The notes beneath the pieces are model-generated. The model searched no databases. It was not told the origin of the DNA and saw nothing but the letters and a program-made list of their open reading frames with translations. A program made the translations under genes and the position numbers. From an uncultured Lachnospiraceae bacterium (GTDB taxonomy: Bacteria > Bacillota > Clostridia > Lachnospirales > Lachnospiraceae), in contig CAJUIM010000025.1 in the NCBI GenBank assembly GCA_910586275.1, positions 1-33,624 of the forward strand: 33,624 nt of DNA. Direction: 5' to 3'. Below are positions 31,892 through 33,624 of the stretch, in pieces; the stretch's first letter is position 1; each line of letters begins with the position of its first letter.

Positions 31892-33403
31892 ATGGCGGGT
31901 ATTTTAATTGGAGCGGCTATAGTAGTGGCTATAGTAATCATTTTGGTGACGGGTTATAAGAAAGCACCACCGGATACGGCATTCATTATATCCGGGCTTA
32001 ACAAAAGGACGATAATCGGAAAAGCAAGCATTAAGATTCCTTTTTTTGAGCGATTGGATAAATTGAGCCTGAAATTAATTGCCATTGATGTGAAAACATC
32101 TAATGCAGTGCCTACGGCAGATTATATTAATATTCAGGTGGATGCCGCAGTCAACGTAAAAATCAGCAGTGAGCCTCAGCGGCTTGCGTTGGCGGCAGAG
32201 AATTTCCTGAATCAGAATACACAGTACATAGCCGGCATTGCAAGGGAAGTGCTGGAAGGAAATATGAGGGAAATCGTAGGCCGCATGAGATTGGAGGAGA
32301 TGGTCAGCGACAGGCAGAAATTTGCAAATCTGGTAAAGGAAAATGCAGAGCCGGACCTTGCAGCCATGGGTCTTGACATTGTCAGTTTCAATGTTCAGAA
32401 TTTCGCGGACAGCAACGGAGTAATTGACGACTTGGGAATTGACAATATATCCCAGATTAAGAAGAAGGCAGCAATAGCCAAGGCAGAAGCGGAAAAAGAA
32501 ATTGCCGTGGCGAAAGCGGAGGCGGATCGCCAGGCAAACGATGCCCGCATTAATGCGGAACGGGAAATTGCGAAAAAGAATAATGAACTTTCCCTGCAGA
32601 AATCGGAATTGAAAAAGATGGAAGATACGAAGAAAGCAGAGGCGGATGCTGCTTACAGTATTCAGGAACAGGAGCAGAGAAAGACGATTGAGGTGGCAAC
32701 GGCAGAGGCCAGCATCGCAAAACAGGAAAAAGAAGTGACATTGAAAGAAAGAGAGGCACAGGTAAGGGAAAAGGCTTTGGATGCGGAGGTTCGCAAGAGA
32801 GCGGAAGCAGACCGGTTTGCCCGTCAGCAGCAGTCCGATGCGGAACTGTATGAAAGACAGAGAAAGGCCGAAGCGGAGAAGTTTGAGCAAGAGAAAGAAG
32901 CGGATGCCATGAAGGCAAAGGCCGAGGCACAGAAATTTGCAAAAGAGCAGGAAGCTGCAGGAATCCGTATGGTAGGTGAGGCCGAAGCGGAAGCGATCCG
33001 TGCCAAGGGTCTTGCGGAAGCAGAGGCTATGGAAAAGAAGGCGGAAGCTTATCAGAAATATAATAATGCGGCCATGGCGGAAATGCTGATTGGTGTACTG
33101 CCGGAAATTGCAGCGAAAATCGCAGAACCTCTTACACAGATTGATAAAATTACAATTATCGGCGGAGATCAGTCCAATGGCGTGGCTTCCGTAGCGGATA
33201 ATGTGCCTGCGGTTATGGCGAGGCTTTTTGAGACTATGAAGGACACGGTAGGCATTGATATGGCAGAAATTGTGAAGGCAAGTACTTATGATGCACAGGT
33301 AAACCGAAATATCAATATAGCTGTAGGTGATGAACAAAGCAAGGAAGCCGTGAATGCGGCAGTAGCGGCGGCAGTGGCGAAAGAGGCCGGCGGAACAATA
33401 TAA
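31892..33403 (+). CDS. floT: flotillin-like SPFH-domain membrane scaffold protein (FloT/YuaG type)
   Basis: A 503-aa flotillin. One N-terminal membrane segment (about 2-21, AGILIGAAIVVAIVIILVTG) is followed by the SPFH domain (about 25-190). A long alanine/glutamate-rich coiled coil (about 190-400) follows, with EA-repeats such as AKAEAEKEIAVAKAEADRQA and MVGEAEAEAIRAKGLAEAEA. The C-terminal oligomerisation region is about 400-503. It organises functional membrane microdomains. Its usual partner, an NfeD (YuaF) protein, is not seen upstream. The ATG has AAAGGTG close upstream. A terminator follows at 33481-33530. Confidence 0.93.
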   Translation: MAGILIGAAIVVAIVIILVTGYKKAPPDTAFIISGLNKRTIIGKASIKIPFFERLDKLSLKLIAIDVKTSNAVPTADYINIQVDAAVNVKISSEPQRLALAAENFLNQNTQYIAGIAREVLEGNMREIVGRMRLEEMVSDRQKFANLVKENAEPDLAAMGLDIVSFNVQNFADSNGVIDDLGIDNISQIKKKAAIAKAEAEKEIAVAKAEADRQANDARINAEREIAKKNNELSLQKSELKKMEDTKKAEADAAYSIQEQEQRKTIEVATAEASIAKQEKEVTLKEREAQVREKALDAEVRKRAEADRFARQQQSDAELYERQRKAEAEKFEQEKEADAMKAKAEAQKFAKEQEAAGIRMVGEAEAEAIRAKGLAEAEAMEKKAEAYQKYNNAAMAEMLIGVLPEIAAKIAEPLTQIDKITIIGGDQSNGVASVADNVPAVMARLFETMKDTVGIDMAEIVKASTYDAQVNRNINIAVGDEQSKEAVNAAVAAAVAKEAGGTI

Positions 33404-33480
33404 GAAGAACGGCGGAAGCAGAAACTTAGAAATGGCAGTTATAGGCATAGTTGACAGGAATGAGTTTTAAACGCATTGCG

Positions 33481-33530
33481 TAAAGAGTCCTCTATCAGTT
33501 GTTGAAATATGATTGATAGAGGGCTTTTTA
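33481..33530 (+). terminator. Rho-independent terminator after the flotillin gene
   Basis: Arms 33481-33497 and 33514-33530 pair over 17 bp (core CCTCTATCA with TGATAGAGG) around a 16-nt loop, with T-rich DNA (CTTTTTA) in the 3' arm. It lies 78 bp after the stop codon and closes the + strand block. Confidence 0.9.
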
Positions 33531-33613
33531 GGAGGAGAATTGCGCCGTCCGATGATGCTGTTGGTGAAAGGTAACAGTTCAGCCTGAATGTTGTGTTGAG
33601 AGGAGGACGCACG

Positions 33614-33624
33614 GGAGGGATTTT
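33614..33624 (+). promoter_or_regulatory. ribosome binding site of a gene starting beyond the window
   Basis: The last bases, GGGAGGGATTTT, carry a strong Shine-Dalgarno sequence with no start codon before the window ends. GAGGAGG also occurs just upstream, at about 33600-33606. A + strand gene probably starts within a few bases of the edge. Confidence 0.4.

Noticed and set aside
32075..33448. 457-aa minus-strand open frame opposite the flotillin gene
   Set aside because: It is a shadow of the alanine/glutamate-rich flotillin coding strand. Its Cys/Arg/Phe-rich composition matches no protein family I recognise.

Overview
The window is a low-GC, AT-rich chromosomal segment from a Firmicute, most likely a Clostridia member of the Lachnospiraceae type. 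Gene content, synteny and protein style support this: mnmG-mnmE-jag-yidC-yidD-rnpA-rpmH runs leftward, dnaA-dnaN-yaaA-recF-gyrB-gyrA runs rightward, and strong GGAGG ribosome binding sites are used throughout. It is the replication-origin region of the chromosome. I did not identify the species.

Layout. Positions 1-258 are non-coding and hold two short tandem repeats. Positions 259-6532 carry a leftward block for ribosome, tRNA modification and membrane-protein insertion: mnmG, mnmE, jag, yidC, yidD, rnpA, rpmH. It is driven by a near-consensus promoter at 6634-6662. Positions 6547-7127 hold the divergent promoters and a cluster of DnaA boxes. Positions 7128-15877 carry dnaA, dnaN, yaaA, recF, gyrB and gyrA. 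A second DnaA-box cluster and an AT-rich stretch between dnaA and dnaN make the origin look bipartite, as in Bacillus subtilis. gyrA ends in a 15-bp hairpin terminator.

Positions 15968-21915 are a signalling block: a LytTR response regulator with an AgrC-type sensor kinase, a membrane GGDEF protein, and a Cache-type chemoreceptor with its own promoter. Positions 21916-22474 are non-coding and hold the most unusual structure in the window, an 82-nt-arm inverted repeat made of four 18-nt tandem units per arm. Its loop contains a module that recurs about 300 bp away. A second module of the same dispersed repeat family is shared with a site at 27582.

Positions 22475-33403 are accessory or housekeeping genes, all on the + strand: a zinc-ribbon membrane protein overlapping a DUF2085 protein, a cytoplasmic GH3 glycosidase, an isoamylase-type debranching enzyme, a three-domain S1 RNA-binding protein, a CPA2-type cation/proton antiporter, a TPR protein, a cytidylate-kinase-like protein and a flotillin. 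A strong terminator at 33481-33530 closes the block. The last bases look like the ribosome binding site of a gene starting just outside the window.

Most genes here are conventional. The features that deserve a second look are structural: the giant mirrored repeat hairpin, the modular dispersed repeat, the 20-bp hairpin between jag and mnmE, the rpmH/rnpA attenuator, and the two-component operon placed directly behind the gyrA terminator.
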